A stretch of DNA of 64,000 nt, taken from the NCBI GenBank assembly GCA_050954285.1, contig JBPBPL010000026.1:17622-81621 (forward strand), read 5' to 3'. The notes beneath the pieces were generated by a model, which did not search any database, was not told the origin of the DNA, and saw only the letters and a list, made by a program, of their open reading frames with translations. Source of the DNA: Mucilaginibacter_A sp050954285 (GTDB lineage: Bacteria; Bacteroidota; Bacteroidia; Sphingobacteriales; Sphingobacteriaceae). Shown here in pieces: positions 20,601 through 28,841 of the stretch (its first letter is position 1; each line of letters starts with the position of its first letter). The position numbers were made by a program, and so were the translations under genes.

Positions 20601-23600
20601 AGCAAAACCGCACATTCATCCACCGCATCCCTAAAAACGATTTCCTGATCATACAATTCCAAGTTCATGTTAACCGTTTGAGAACCCTGGCCGGAAAACA
20701 GGAATGCTGTTTTTATCGGCTTATTTTCAAAGAGTTGTTGCGAGCGTTTTACAGCAGAGGCTTCCAGTTTTTCCTGCAAATCCAGCCGGTTATGAACAAC
20801 CAAAAAGTTTCTGAACCGAAAATCTGCGCGGGTTTGCTGAAGGGTAAAAGCGATATTTCCAGGTTCTGCTTCCGGGTTTTGATCCAGTAAATCAATCAGT
20901 TTGCGAGTATAGTTTTGCAGGCTGCTTTCCGTTTTGGCCGACCAGCTGATTAAATAAGCCGGTTTAACAATACTTTTTATTTTTTCAGGCCGAGGATATT
21001 CGGCTAAAATCACGTGTACATTGGTGCCTCCAACGCCAAAAGCACTCACGCCGGCAATGCGGGTTTTTTCAATATTCCATTCTGTTAAAGTATTGTTGAC
21101 AAAAAACGGGCTGTTTGCAAAATCAATATGAGGATTAGGCTGATTATAATTGATCGAAGCCGGAATTTGCTGGTGCTGTAAAGCTAACACCGTTTTGATT
21201 AAACCGGCGATACCGGCAGCAGCAGTAGCGTGGCCAAAGTTCCCTTTTACCGAACCGATGGCACAAAACTGGTTATGCTGTTGCTTGCCAAAAGCCAGTT
21301 TTAGACCTTCCAACTCAATCGGATCTCCGATAGGAGTGGCCGTGCCATGTGTTTCGATATAGGAAACAGCATGTGCTTCTACCTGTGCATTTTCCAAAGC
21401 CTGGATAATTGCATCCGCCTGTCCTGCAGCACTTGGCGCGGTAAAACTGCTTTTTGCGGAGCCATCATTATTGATGCCTGCTCCTTTTAGCACGGCAAAA
21501 ATCTGATCACCGTCGCGTTCGGCCTCCTCCAAACTTTTCAACAGCACTACGCCTGCGCCATCGCTAAAAACCGTTCCCTGTGCATCGGCATCAAAAGGGC
21601 GGCAGTGGCCGTCGCGACTAAACATGGCACCATCCTGGTGCAAACTTCCGCTTTTTTGGGGCGAAGTAATGGCCGCCGCACCGGCCAAAGCCACGTTGCA
21701 CTGCCCGTTCCGGATGCTTTCTGCCGCTTGTGCAACCGCCAGCAAACCGGTAGAGCAGGCCGCATAAACACTCATGGCAGGGCCTTTTAAATCCAATTCG
21801 TAGGCTACACGGCTGGCAACATAATCTTTTTCATTGGAAGCCATTACCTGAAAACTGCCTACATTTTCAACCTGTTGCGCATTGGGCAGCACGTTATTTT
21901 GATAATAACTATTATTGCCAGAGCCTGCAAAAATGCCTGTAATCCCATCATGTTTTTCAGACAAATAACCGCTTGCTTCCAGCACTTCCCGCGAAAGTTC
22001 CAGAAACACACGCTGTTGCGGGTCCATCAGTTCGGCAGCTTTTGGGTTGATGTTAAAAAACGAAGCGTCGAACTGATCGGCGCCCTCAATTAAACCGCGA
22101 GCTTTTACATAAGCAGAGTTATTTTTTAAGGCCGAAGGAATGCTGGTGTCCAGTTCTGCATCTGTAAAAAAACTGGTGGTTTCCCGGCCATTCTTTAGCA
22201 AATCCCAAAACTCCTGCGGGTTGTTGGCTCCCGGAAAACGACAAGCCATGCCAATAATGGCCACTTCTTTGCCGGTGCTTCTTTTAGCGGTATATTTTTT
22301 AGGCAGCATATTTTCTTCGCCTTTAACCAAAAACCTGGCAATGCTGCTGATAATTGGCTGCTGGTATAATTTGGTAACCGGCAGCTGGTATTGCCATTGC
22401 TCTTTTAAGGCGGCAATCATTTTTAAAGCCAGCAGCGAACTTCCGCCCAACTCAAAAAAGGAATCATCTGTACCAATTCCATCAATCAGCAATAAGGCCG
22501 ACCAGGTTTGGGCAATCCGTTTTTCGGTTTCCGTTTCCAGCGATTTGTATAAAGTGGAAAGCTCCGGCCGTTTAAAATCCGGCGTAGGCAGCTGCATTCT
22601 ATCTACTTTGCCGCTGGTGGTAAAAGGCAATTGTTTTAGCCAGATAAAAGCAGCAGGCATCATGTAATCCGGTAGTTTTTGGGCGAGGTTTTGTCTTAAC
22701 GTAACCGAATTTTGTTCATCGCCGGCGGCAACCAGATAAGCCACCAAACGTTTTAACCCGGGCACATCTTCCCGCGCTACCACCACAGATTGTTTAACCG
22801 CTGGAGACTGATTGAGCAAGTTTTCAATTTCTCCCGGCTCAATCCGGTAACCACTGATTTTGATTTGATGATCGATTCTTCCCAAAAAATCAATATTGCC
22901 ATCAGGCAGAAACTTAGCTAAATCGCCGGTGCGGTAAATGCGCGTTGCTTCTTTTACCGGGGAAAAAATGGTGGGAAATTTTGCTGCGGTCAGTTCCGGC
23001 TGGTTCAGGTAACCTTCGGCCAGGCAAACACCGGCCAAGCAAAGTTCGCCTGTTTCTCCGGCAGCAGCCGGCTGTAAATTTTCATCTAAAATCAACACCT
23101 CCGAACCATCAATTGCTGTACCGATAGAAGGCAGATCGGGCCAGTTTTCTGGGTTTCCGTCAAGCACCAACTGCGTAACTACATGCGTTTCCGTGGGGCC
23201 ATAATGGTTAAATAATTTACAACCGGGCAGTGCTTTAAAAAATTTACGTATCTGCGGTGTAATTTTCAGCTGCTCACCGGCAGTTTGAATTTCTACTAAA
23301 CTCTGTGGGAAAAGTTTGCTGGAAACAGCTGCTTCGGCTAAATACTGTAAAGCTACAAAAGGTAAAAATAATCTATTAATTTGCTGCTGATCAATGTATT
23401 GCAATAGCTTGTTTGGATCGAGACGAGTATCGTCATTAATCAAAACCAAAGTACCGCCGGTAGAAAAGGCGGCAAAAATTTCATGAAACGAAGCATCAAA
23501 ACCAAGTGGTCCGTACTGCAGTGTTCTGGATTTGGAAGTACAAACCGACTGTTCTTTTTGCCAGCTGATTAATTTAACCAGAGGCAGATGACCCATGCAA

Positions 23601-24100
23601 ACGCCTTTCGGTACGCCGGTAGAGCCGGAAGTATAGAGCAGAAAAGCCAGATCGGGCTGCCCGGCAGTTGTAATTGCTGCCTTAGTCGGGTTTTTATTGG
23701 AAACCGGCTGCAATCCAAATTCTTCAAAAAAAGGCTGTTCTTTATCTTCTGATAAGAAAAGCTGCACGCCTGAATCTTTAATTTGCTGTTTTAAACGTTC
23801 CTGCGGATGTGTTGGATCAAGCGGCAAATAAGCTTTTCCGGCTTTTAAAACAGCCAGCACAGCAACAACCATTTTTATAGAGCGCGTAGTGCTGATGGCA
23901 ACAAAAGGCGAGCTGTTGTTTCGACCCTTGATGCAGGCAGCCAGCACATCAGTTATTTTGTTTAATGTTTGATAGTCCAGCTGTTCATCATCTATTTTAA
24001 CTGCAATATTATCAGGGGTTTGAATTGCCTGATCCTGAAAAAGCTGATGAACAAATTGTATAGATTTATCACCTGTACCGGCATCGAAATTGGCAATCAT
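17564..24100 (-). CDS. Hybrid NRPS-PKS with aminotransferase: A-PCP-KS-AT-ACP-AMT
   Basis: 2178 residues and the first gene of the unit. The A domain (~20-500) starts directly at the N-terminus, so this is a loading module (LLYTSGSTGVPKG, YGPLGFDASFHEIF, YGPTETH). PCP has phosphopantetheine Ser555 (LGGSS). KS (~612-1040) has Cys782 in AACSTG plus ETHGTA and GNFGHA histidines. AT (~1130-1420) has GHSLGE with Ser1227 and TAFHS, closest to malonyl-specific HAFH. ACP has Ser1549 in MGMDSL. A Gln-rich linker leads to a class III/GSA-type aminotransferase (~1700-2130) with PLP Lys1960 in TYGKVIGGG. There is no ketoreductase, so the beta-keto group is probably transaminated to a beta-amine, as in the iturin/mycosubtilin AMT. 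Confidence 0.93.
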   Translation of the reverse strand: MIANFDAGTGDKSIQFVHQLFQDQAIQTPDNIAVKIDDEQLDYQTLNKITDVLAACIKGRNNSSPFVAISTTRSIKMVVAVLAVLKAGKAYLPLDPTHPQERLKQQIKDSGVQLFLSEDKEQPFFEEFGLQPVSNKNPTKAAITTAGQPDLAFLLYTSGSTGVPKGVCMGHLPLVKLISWQKEQSVCTSKSRTLQYGPLGFDASFHEIFAAFSTGGTLVLINDDTRLDPNKLLQYIDQQQINRLFLPFVALQYLAEAAVSSKLFPQSLVEIQTAGEQLKITPQIRKFFKALPGCKLFNHYGPTETHVVTQLVLDGNPENWPDLPSIGTAIDGSEVLILDENLQPAAAGETGELCLAGVCLAEGYLNQPELTAAKFPTIFSPVKEATRIYRTGDLAKFLPDGNIDFLGRIDHQIKISGYRIEPGEIENLLNQSPAVKQSVVVAREDVPGLKRLVAYLVAAGDEQNSVTLRQNLAQKLPDYMMPAAFIWLKQLPFTTSGKVDRMQLPTPDFKRPELSTLYKSLETETEKRIAQTWSALLLIDGIGTDDSFFELGGSSLLALKMIAALKEQWQYQLPVTKLYQQPIISSIARFLVKGEENMLPKKYTAKRSTGKEVAIIGMACRFPGANNPQEFWDLLKNGRETTSFFTDAELDTSIPSALKNNSAYVKARGLIEGADQFDASFFNINPKAAELMDPQQRVFLELSREVLEASGYLSEKHDGITGIFAGSGNNSYYQNNVLPNAQQVENVGSFQVMASNEKDYVASRVAYELDLKGPAMSVYAACSTGLLAVAQAAESIRNGQCNVALAGAAAITSPQKSGSLHQDGAMFSRDGHCRPFDADAQGTVFSDGAGVVLLKSLEEAERDGDQIFAVLKGAGINNDGSAKSSFTAPSAAGQADAIIQALENAQVEAHAVSYIETHGTATPIGDPIELEGLKLAFGKQQHNQFCAIGSVKGNFGHATAAAGIAGLIKTVLALQHQQIPASINYNQPNPHIDFANSPFFVNNTLTEWNIEKTRIAGVSAFGVGGTNVHVILAEYPRPEKIKSIVKPAYLISWSAKTESSLQNYTRKLIDLLDQNPEAEPGNIAFTLQQTRADFRFRNFLVVHNRLDLQEKLEASAVKRSQQLFENKPIKTAFLFSGQGSQTVNMNLELYDQEIVFRDAVDECAVLLFPILGEDIRSILYPAANNPASAEKMKLTLYAQPAVFTIQFATAKLWASWGLQPEAFAGHSLGEFVAAHLAGVFGLEDALKLIVARCRLMQSLPCGSMLAIKITLQKLQLILPAGLSIAAINSSDRMVVSGENEAIADFIRILDEQEIPCRMLENKTAFHSGMMNPILQPFEEVVKTITLHPPKIPFVSTVTGTWIMPEEAINPAYWSAHIRKTVLFADAVNTLLDKFTFLIGVGPGNALAPMVKQQCMANHAVFASAEAPSGETESVYAGMLHVLGQLWAAGFKPDWKSFYTEQHQAKIYLPPYAYDYKKCWIDPPAATISSASFMAEKSATILQEATQLSHKNLISSNLTSQIKTILYEASGIEIQDMQPESTFIEMGMDSLLLTQISISLTKKFQVPVSFRNLNEQYGTIEKLVNYLEGHEHLAASKQPSTINTEPLTANHDPAILSLLQQQVQLISQQISLLQGDKKTGVKEASVSAEKNPAVGQLSAEEAIEIKKPFGATARIDREKDTLNPAQQEFLKNLILQYNKKTGRSKKQAQENRAYMADPRVVSGFSLATKEIVYPLVVNHSQGSRLWDVDGNEYVDALNGFGSNFLGHQPEFIKKALLQQIEAGYEIGPQHPLASEVCKLICEFTGADRAALCNTGSEAVLGAMRIARTVTGRSLIVAFTGAYHGIVDEVIVRGTKSLKSFPAAPGIMPESVQNMLILDYGTEETLQIIRERVHELAAILVEPVQSRRPEFQPVAFLKEVRKITEQAGTPLIFDEVITGFRMHPGGAQALFGIQADLATYGKVIGGGLSIGVIAGKKSLMDALDGGFWQYGDDSVPEAGVTYFAGTFVRHPLALAAAKATLIYLKAQGPALQKNINAETDRLVTLINQTCNQHFLPIYAANFGSLWKIKFKEAYKHNELLFTLMRLKGIHIWDNFPCFLTQAHTPAEVDQIAAVFAESALELASAGFLGFNDPKHQFQKITLKEAPPVPGARLGRDRDGNPAWFVANPEQKDKFLQIKAL

Positions 24101-24367
24101 GAGGGTTGTATAATTTATAATTCAAGCGAAAGCATTTTTCGTTTTTCTTATACGCACCTGATGTTTTTTGGTTATTATTTTACTTTGATGACGGAATTAG
24201 AACTGAAAAATTACCTGATAAAAGAAGTACGGGAGGTAGAAGCTATACTGTTTTTATCGCCCTAAAATTTGTGTCTGAGGTTTGCATCGAAATCTTAAAA
24301 CACGTTTATCTTTGAAAACAAGATCAACATAAATTATTAAGTTCTGTAAAATTGATTAAAGCTGAAG
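24101..24367. other. Divergent intergenic region with motif pair
   Basis: This 267-bp gap separates the minus-strand NRPS/PKS genes from treS. It holds two opposed motif copies, GATAAAAGAAGTACG (24217-24231) and TATACTGTTTTTATC (24244-24258). Their outer bases pair while the two central bases differ. A 25-codon reading frame starting with ATG at 24188 runs through both, but I do not call it a gene. The treS promoter lies on the right side. I see no clear promoter for the NRPS genes. Confidence 0.55.
24281..24314 (+). promoter_or_regulatory. Candidate Bacteroidota promoter of treS
   Basis: TTTG at 24281-24284 and TATCTTTG at 24307-24314 match the -33 and TAnnTTTG -7 elements with a 22-bp spacer, slightly long against the usual ~19. 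The leader to the ATG at 24368 would be about 47 nt. Confidence 0.45.
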
Positions 24368-27300
24368 ATGCCCGAAGAAACAATATTAGACGATAAAATA
24401 CATTGGTATAAAGATGCCGTAATTTATGAACTGCACATCAAAGCATTTTGTGATGGCAATGGCGACGGTATCGGGGATTTTGAAGGCTTGCTGCAAAAGC
24501 TGGATTATTTGCAGAATTTGGGTGTAACGGCCATCTGGCTGCTGCCGTTTTACCCTTCGCCACTGCGCGATGATGGCTACGATATTGCTGATTATTACAG
24601 CATTAACCCGTCTTACGGCAACATCAGGCAGTTTAAACAGCTGCTAAAAGAAGCACACGGACGGGATTTGAAAGTGATTACCGAACTGGTCATAAACCAT
24701 ACTTCCGATCAGCATCCCTGGTTTCAGCGGGCACGCAAAGCGCCTATCGGTTCTAATCACCGCAATTATTATGTGTGGACGGATGATACCAAGCAGTTTG
24801 AAGATGCGCGGATCATTTTCCAGGATTTCGAAGCTTCCAACTGGACCTGGGATCCGATTGCAAAACAATATTACTGGCACCGGTTTTTTAATCACCAGCC
24901 AGATCTGAACTATGATAATCCATCCGTGCAGGAAGAAGTTTTCAAGATTATTGATTACTGGTGCAAATTAGGGGTAGATGGTTTTAGGCTTGATGCAGTG
25001 CCGTACCTTTTTGAGCGCGATGGCACGAATTGTGAAAACCTTCCCGAAACGCACGATTATTTAAAAAAGCTTCGCAAATATGTGGATGAACATTTTCCCG
25101 GTACGTTACTGCTGGCCGAAGCCAATATGTGGCCGGAAGATGCGGCAGCCTATTTTGGCGATGGCAACGAATGCCAGATGAACTACCATTTCCCGGTGAT
25201 GCCGCGTATGTTTATGGCTTTGCAGATGGAAGACCGCTACCCGTTAACGGATATTTTTGAGCAAACGCCCGCCATCCCGGAAAGCTGCCAGTGGGCTATT
25301 TTTTTGCGGAACCACGACGAGTTGACGCTGGAAATGGTGACTGATGAGGAGCGGGATTATATGTACAAATCTTACGTCAAAAACCCAAAAGCGCGCATTA
25401 ACCTGGGTATCCGGCACCGGCTGGCACCTTTATTAGAGAACAGCCGCAACAAGATTGAACTGTTGAATAGTCTGCTTTTTACGCTTCCCGGAACGCCGGT
25501 TTTGTATTATGGTGATGAAATTGGCATGGGGGATAACTTTTACCTCGGCGACCGTGATGGCGTACGCACGCCAATGCAGTGGAACTCTGACCGCAATGCC
25601 GGATTTTCGCAAGCCAATCCGCAACGGCTTTATTTGCCACTAATTTTAGATCCGCAGTACCATTTTGAATCCGTAAATGTAGAGCTTCAGTCTAAAAATA
25701 CTTCATCCTTATTGTGGTGGACAAAGCGCATGATTGCCATGCGGAAAAAATATAAAGCTTTTGGCCGCGGCGATCTGGTTTTTATTCCAACAGAAAACGC
25801 CAAAGTGCTGGTTTATACCCGCACTTACCAAAATCAGGTGATGCTGGTGGTGGCCAATTTATCGCGCTACCCGCAAGCTGCCGAACTGGATCTGGATGCT
25901 TTTACAGGTTTTGTGCCGGTAGAAGTGATGAGCAAAAACCGCTTTCCGCAGATTAAACCTGATCTGCCTTATTTGTTTACGCTGGGCGCGCACGCCTGCC
26001 AGTGTTTTGAGCTGGTAAAAGAAGTATTTGGTGTAACAGACAGTGAAGAGTTGCCTTCACTCAAACTAAAAGACTGGAAAAATATCATAGCTAAAGAAAG
26101 TATTGAAACGCTTGAAAATGATATTTTACCAAATTACCTGTTGTTGATGCCTTGGTTTGACGGCAAAGAAAAGCGGATAGAAAACATTAAAATTACGGAT
26201 TGTGCCGAGGTGCCGGCAAACGAAAACAGTATTTTTTATTTGCTGATTGAAATCTCGTATCAAAATGGTTTCCCGGACAAATTTCAGTTGCCGGTAGCTT
26301 TTGGCAAGCAACCATTTGCTTCCAGAACCTTGGAAACCTGTCCGAATGCAGTGATTTCAAAACTGATTGTAGATGGGGAAGAAGGCGTTTTGTACGATGC
26401 CATTTACGGGCTCGATCTGCAAATGGCCATTTTGGAACTGGCTTCCAATCACCACACTATCCGCGTACACAACAGCGAGCTGATTTTTAAAGGAAGCAAA
26501 TCTTTAAAAACGCATCTGGCGAAAAGTGAAAAAATCAAGCCGCGCGTTTTGTCGGCCTCGCAACTCAATACGCTGATTATCTATGACAATGTTTTTTGCG
26601 TGAAGCTTTTCCGAAAGCTTGATTATGTAATTAATTCCGATCTGGAAATTATCCGTTTTCTTACTTCGCACACTAATTTCAGAAACACACCGGCACTGGA
26701 AGGCTCTATTGAATGGAAGTTTGAAAATGGCGATCTGGTGCTGGGCATGATGCAGGAAGTGGTGCAAAGCAACAGCGATGGCTGGACTTATATGCTGGAT
26801 AGAATGAATGATTTTAACGAACGCGTAATCGCTCTGCCGGATATGCCGCCCAAAATCACGGCTTTAAAAGGTACACTAACCAGTTCGTTGGTATATGATG
26901 AAATGCCGGCTTACCTCATCGAGCTGTTGGATAATATGGTAGCTAATCGTATAAATACTTTGGGCGAGCGCACTGGCGAACTGCATCTGGCACTGGCTTC
27001 GGGCACAGGTTTTCCGGATTTTGCACCCGAGGAATATTCGCTGCATTATCAGCGCTCGCTGTACTCGGGCTTGCAGGCATTGGTGCGTACTTCTTTCACC
27101 TTGCTTCAAGCTAAACTAAAAGACTTGCCTGAGTATGAAAAAACAGCGGCAAAAGAAGTATTGGCTTTGAAGCAGAATATTCTGGAGATCTTCAAAACCA
27201 TTTACAGCAAAAGGATTGAGGTAGATAAAATCCGTGTGCATGGCGATTATAACCTGGAGCAGATTTTATTTACTGGCAAAGATTTTTACATTGTAGATTT

Positions 27301-27697
27301 TGAAGGTAACCCAGAACGGCGGTTTAGCGAGCGCAGGATCAAGCGATCTGCTATTAGGGATGTTGCCAGCATGATCCGTTCGTTTAATTATGTAGCCTAC
27401 AGAAGTTTATATGCGGATAACCAGGTTAGGGAGGAAGATATTGAAAAACTGCTGCCCTTTGCGGAGCAATGGTATCATTACGTGAGCGGATTTTTTATGA
27501 ATGCTTATTTAGATACTGTAAAAGAAGCACGTTTTGTGCCGAAAGATAAGGAAGAATTAAATATTTTGCTACAGGTTTTCCTGCTGGAAAAAGCTTTAAA
27601 CGAGTTGGTTTACGAATTGAACCAACGCCCGGATTGGGTAATTATCCCACTGAAAGGCATTATTTATATGGTTAAAAACAGCATCAGGTTAGTTTAA
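24368..27697 (+). CDS. treS: Trehalose synthase-maltokinase fusion
   Basis: 1109 residues. The N-terminal ~550 residues are a GH13 trehalose synthase (WYKDAVIYELHIKAF; DGDGIGDF-like GNGDGIGDF; catalytic Asp209 in GFRLDAV, Glu251 in LLAEAN, Asp317 in RNHDE), interconverting maltose and trehalose. The C-terminal ~450 residues are a maltokinase (Pep2/Mak) fold with the aminoglycoside-kinase-like HGDYNLEQI (His958, Asp960) and metal-binding Asp977 in IVDFEGN, making maltose 1-phosphate with ATP. Fusions of this kind feed the GlgE glycogen/glucan pathway; glgE is not in the window. Cytoplasmic, no signal peptide. It has its own promoter and a strong terminator, so it looks monocistronic. Confidence 0.95.
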   Translation: MPEETILDDKIHWYKDAVIYELHIKAFCDGNGDGIGDFEGLLQKLDYLQNLGVTAIWLLPFYPSPLRDDGYDIADYYSINPSYGNIRQFKQLLKEAHGRDLKVITELVINHTSDQHPWFQRARKAPIGSNHRNYYVWTDDTKQFEDARIIFQDFEASNWTWDPIAKQYYWHRFFNHQPDLNYDNPSVQEEVFKIIDYWCKLGVDGFRLDAVPYLFERDGTNCENLPETHDYLKKLRKYVDEHFPGTLLLAEANMWPEDAAAYFGDGNECQMNYHFPVMPRMFMALQMEDRYPLTDIFEQTPAIPESCQWAIFLRNHDELTLEMVTDEERDYMYKSYVKNPKARINLGIRHRLAPLLENSRNKIELLNSLLFTLPGTPVLYYGDEIGMGDNFYLGDRDGVRTPMQWNSDRNAGFSQANPQRLYLPLILDPQYHFESVNVELQSKNTSSLLWWTKRMIAMRKKYKAFGRGDLVFIPTENAKVLVYTRTYQNQVMLVVANLSRYPQAAELDLDAFTGFVPVEVMSKNRFPQIKPDLPYLFTLGAHACQCFELVKEVFGVTDSEELPSLKLKDWKNIIAKESIETLENDILPNYLLLMPWFDGKEKRIENIKITDCAEVPANENSIFYLLIEISYQNGFPDKFQLPVAFGKQPFASRTLETCPNAVISKLIVDGEEGVLYDAIYGLDLQMAILELASNHHTIRVHNSELIFKGSKSLKTHLAKSEKIKPRVLSASQLNTLIIYDNVFCVKLFRKLDYVINSDLEIIRFLTSHTNFRNTPALEGSIEWKFENGDLVLGMMQEVVQSNSDGWTYMLDRMNDFNERVIALPDMPPKITALKGTLTSSLVYDEMPAYLIELLDNMVANRINTLGERTGELHLALASGTGFPDFAPEEYSLHYQRSLYSGLQALVRTSFTLLQAKLKDLPEYEKTAAKEVLALKQNILEIFKTIYSKRIEVDKIRVHGDYNLEQILFTGKDFYIVDFEGNPERRFSERRIKRSAIRDVASMIRSFNYVAYRSLYADNQVREEDIEKLLPFAEQWYHYVSGFFMNAYLDTVKEARFVPKDKEELNILLQVFLLEKALNELVYELNQRPDWVIIPLKGIIYMVKNSIRLV

Positions 27698-27723
27698 GCT
27701 TGTTGTTTGAATTTGGGTTTTAC

Positions 27724-27756
27724 AAAAGGCCGGAACATTCGTTCCGGCCTTTTTTG
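27724..27756 (+). terminator. Rho-independent terminator after treS
   Basis: Perfect 13-bp stem (27724-27736 and 27741-27753, core GGCCGGAAC) with a 4-nt loop followed by a T run, 26 bp after the stop codon. Confidence 0.92.
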
Positions 27757-27992
27757 TGTAAATTGTAATGACCTAAATTGAATTTGGAATCTCCTTAAAA
27801 TCCATATCTGCAATTAAACTTGGATAATTTTTGATCAAACTTGGATTAATTCCTATCCAAATAAACCTTATAATTTCAGGCTTTTTAGAACTGAATTTAT
27901 AAAAGGTTTAACCCAAGAAAGTATATATTTTTCGGTTAAACTACTGTAAAGCTAAGCACTCTATTCATCATCAATCTTAAAAATTAGATATT
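27757..27992. promoter_or_regulatory. Upstream region of the RD-rich protein with repeated TTGGAT sites
   Basis: AAACTTGGAT occurs twice as a direct repeat (27816-27825 and 27837-27846), 21 bp apart, so on the same helix face. An inverted ATCCAA follows at 27855-27860. Further down, GTTTAACC (27906-27913) and GGTTAAAC (27934-27941) form an 8-bp inverted repeat around an AT-rich stretch. These look like regulator binding sites, but no canonical TAnnTTTG element is visible. Confidence 0.4.
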
Positions 27993-28523
27993 ATGAAAAC
28001 GCTTAAAATTACCACCCTGGTTGTATTATCTGCCCTGAGTTTCAGTTTAACAAACACTTTTGCACAAGATCGCAGCAGCCGTCAAAATCAAAACGGTACA
28101 ACTACAAACACCAGCAATACAGGTTCTGGCAGCCAGCAAAACGGCTACAATACGCAAAATAGTAGTTATCAGAATACTCAGAATCAAGGCAGGCAAAATC
28201 AGGGAAGCCAAAGTCAGAGCACACAAACTTATCAGGGCCAAACCAATAATAGCCGTGGCAATAACCAAATTGGCCAAAGTTATGGAAACCAAAGCGCTGG
28301 AAATCAAAATTATCAAAATCAAGGCCAGAATATGCCGAACCGTGGTGGACAAAATTACCAGAACCAGGGTCAGGGTGAAAGAAATTATGCTGATCGTGAT
28401 TTCCATGATCGCGATCACAGAGACCACGATTTCAGATTTGACCACGACCGTAGAGACCGTGATTTCCGTGACCGAGACTTCCATGATCGCAATGATCGCG
28501 ACGGATATAACCGCAACTGGTAA
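27993..28523 (+). CDS. Secreted low-complexity Gln/Asn- and Arg/Asp-rich protein
   Basis: 176 residues. A signal peptide (MKTLKITTLVVLSALSFSLT then NTFAQ) is followed by a ~100-residue region almost entirely Gln, Asn, Ser, Gly and Tyr. The last ~50 residues alternate Asp/His with Arg (DRDFHDRDH, RDRDFRDRDF), a mixed-charge repeat. I recognise no enzymatic domain. Such sequences are typically disordered and may bind surfaces, polymers or metals; that is inference. The signal peptide and a strong terminator support a real, separately transcribed gene. Overlapping frames on both strands are open only because the repeats are low in complexity. Confidence 0.72.
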   Translation: MKTLKITTLVVLSALSFSLTNTFAQDRSSRQNQNGTTTNTSNTGSGSQQNGYNTQNSSYQNTQNQGRQNQGSQSQSTQTYQGQTNNSRGNNQIGQSYGNQSAGNQNYQNQGQNMPNRGGQNYQNQGQGERNYADRDFHDRDHRDHDFRFDHDRRDRDFRDRDFHDRNDRDGYNRNW

Positions 28524-28533
28524 ACTATATTAC

Positions 28534-28570
28534 AAAAAGCCCTGGCATTTAGCCAGGGCTTTTTGTTTTT
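28534..28570 (+). terminator. Rho-independent terminator
   Basis: Stem AAAAAGCCCTGG (28534-28545) pairs perfectly with 28553-28564 around a 7-nt loop, followed by a T-rich run; 11 bp after the RD-rich gene. Confidence 0.92.
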
Positions 28571-28610
28571 ATAAGATTGCAGCAGCTTCCGGCCAAACTT
28601 ATTATTCTCC

Positions 28611-28618
28611 TATCTTTG
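28611..28618 (+). promoter_or_regulatory. Candidate -7 element giving a leaderless transcript
   Basis: TATCTTTG matches TAnnTTTG and ends 6 nt before the ATG at 28625, so transcription would start at or next to the start codon. No -33 TTG is evident. Confidence 0.5.
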
Positions 28619-28624
28619 CCGCTT

Positions 28625-28840
28625 ATGGAAGCCATTCAAATTTCCGGTATTTTTAAAAATGCCATTTGCCGTGCACAAGCCATTGAGCCGAACCTTTACC
28701 GCATTACAATGGATACTGTTTTTATCGGTACAATTTTGCGCGAAAACGGCGGCTGGTGTTTGCAGGAAATTTCTGGTGAAGACCTGACTGCCGAAAACGT
28801 ACAGTTAATTGGTGCTTATCTCGATAAAAAACATTTTTAA
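28625..28840 (+). CDS. Small hypothetical protein
   Basis: About 71 residues from MEAIQISGIF. The in-frame upstream start at 28577 lies before the -7 element and inside the terminator-promoter gap, so 28625 is preferred. The product is soluble and mixed-charge with no membrane segment; I recognise no family. An exact motif copy (GATACTGTTTTTATC, 28712-28726) sits inside it, encoding DTVFIG. It ends 1 bp before the stop of the convergent kup gene. Confidence 0.55.
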   Translation: MEAIQISGIFKNAICRAQAIEPNLYRITMDTVFIGTILRENGGWCLQEISGEDLTAENVQLIGAYLDKKHF

Positions 28841-28841
28841 A

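Noticed and set aside
23969..24265. 98-codon plus-strand frame, and the 25-codon frame from ATG 24188 within it
   Set aside because: Most of it is antisense to the NRPS 5' end with no family signal. The short frame merely runs through two motif copies; KEV and ILFL codons are what the motif encodes.
28047..28656. Long overlapping frames on both strands across the Gln/Asn-Arg/Asp gene
   Set aside because: They are shadows of low-complexity DNA. Only the frame at 27993 has a signal peptide and a terminator at its end.
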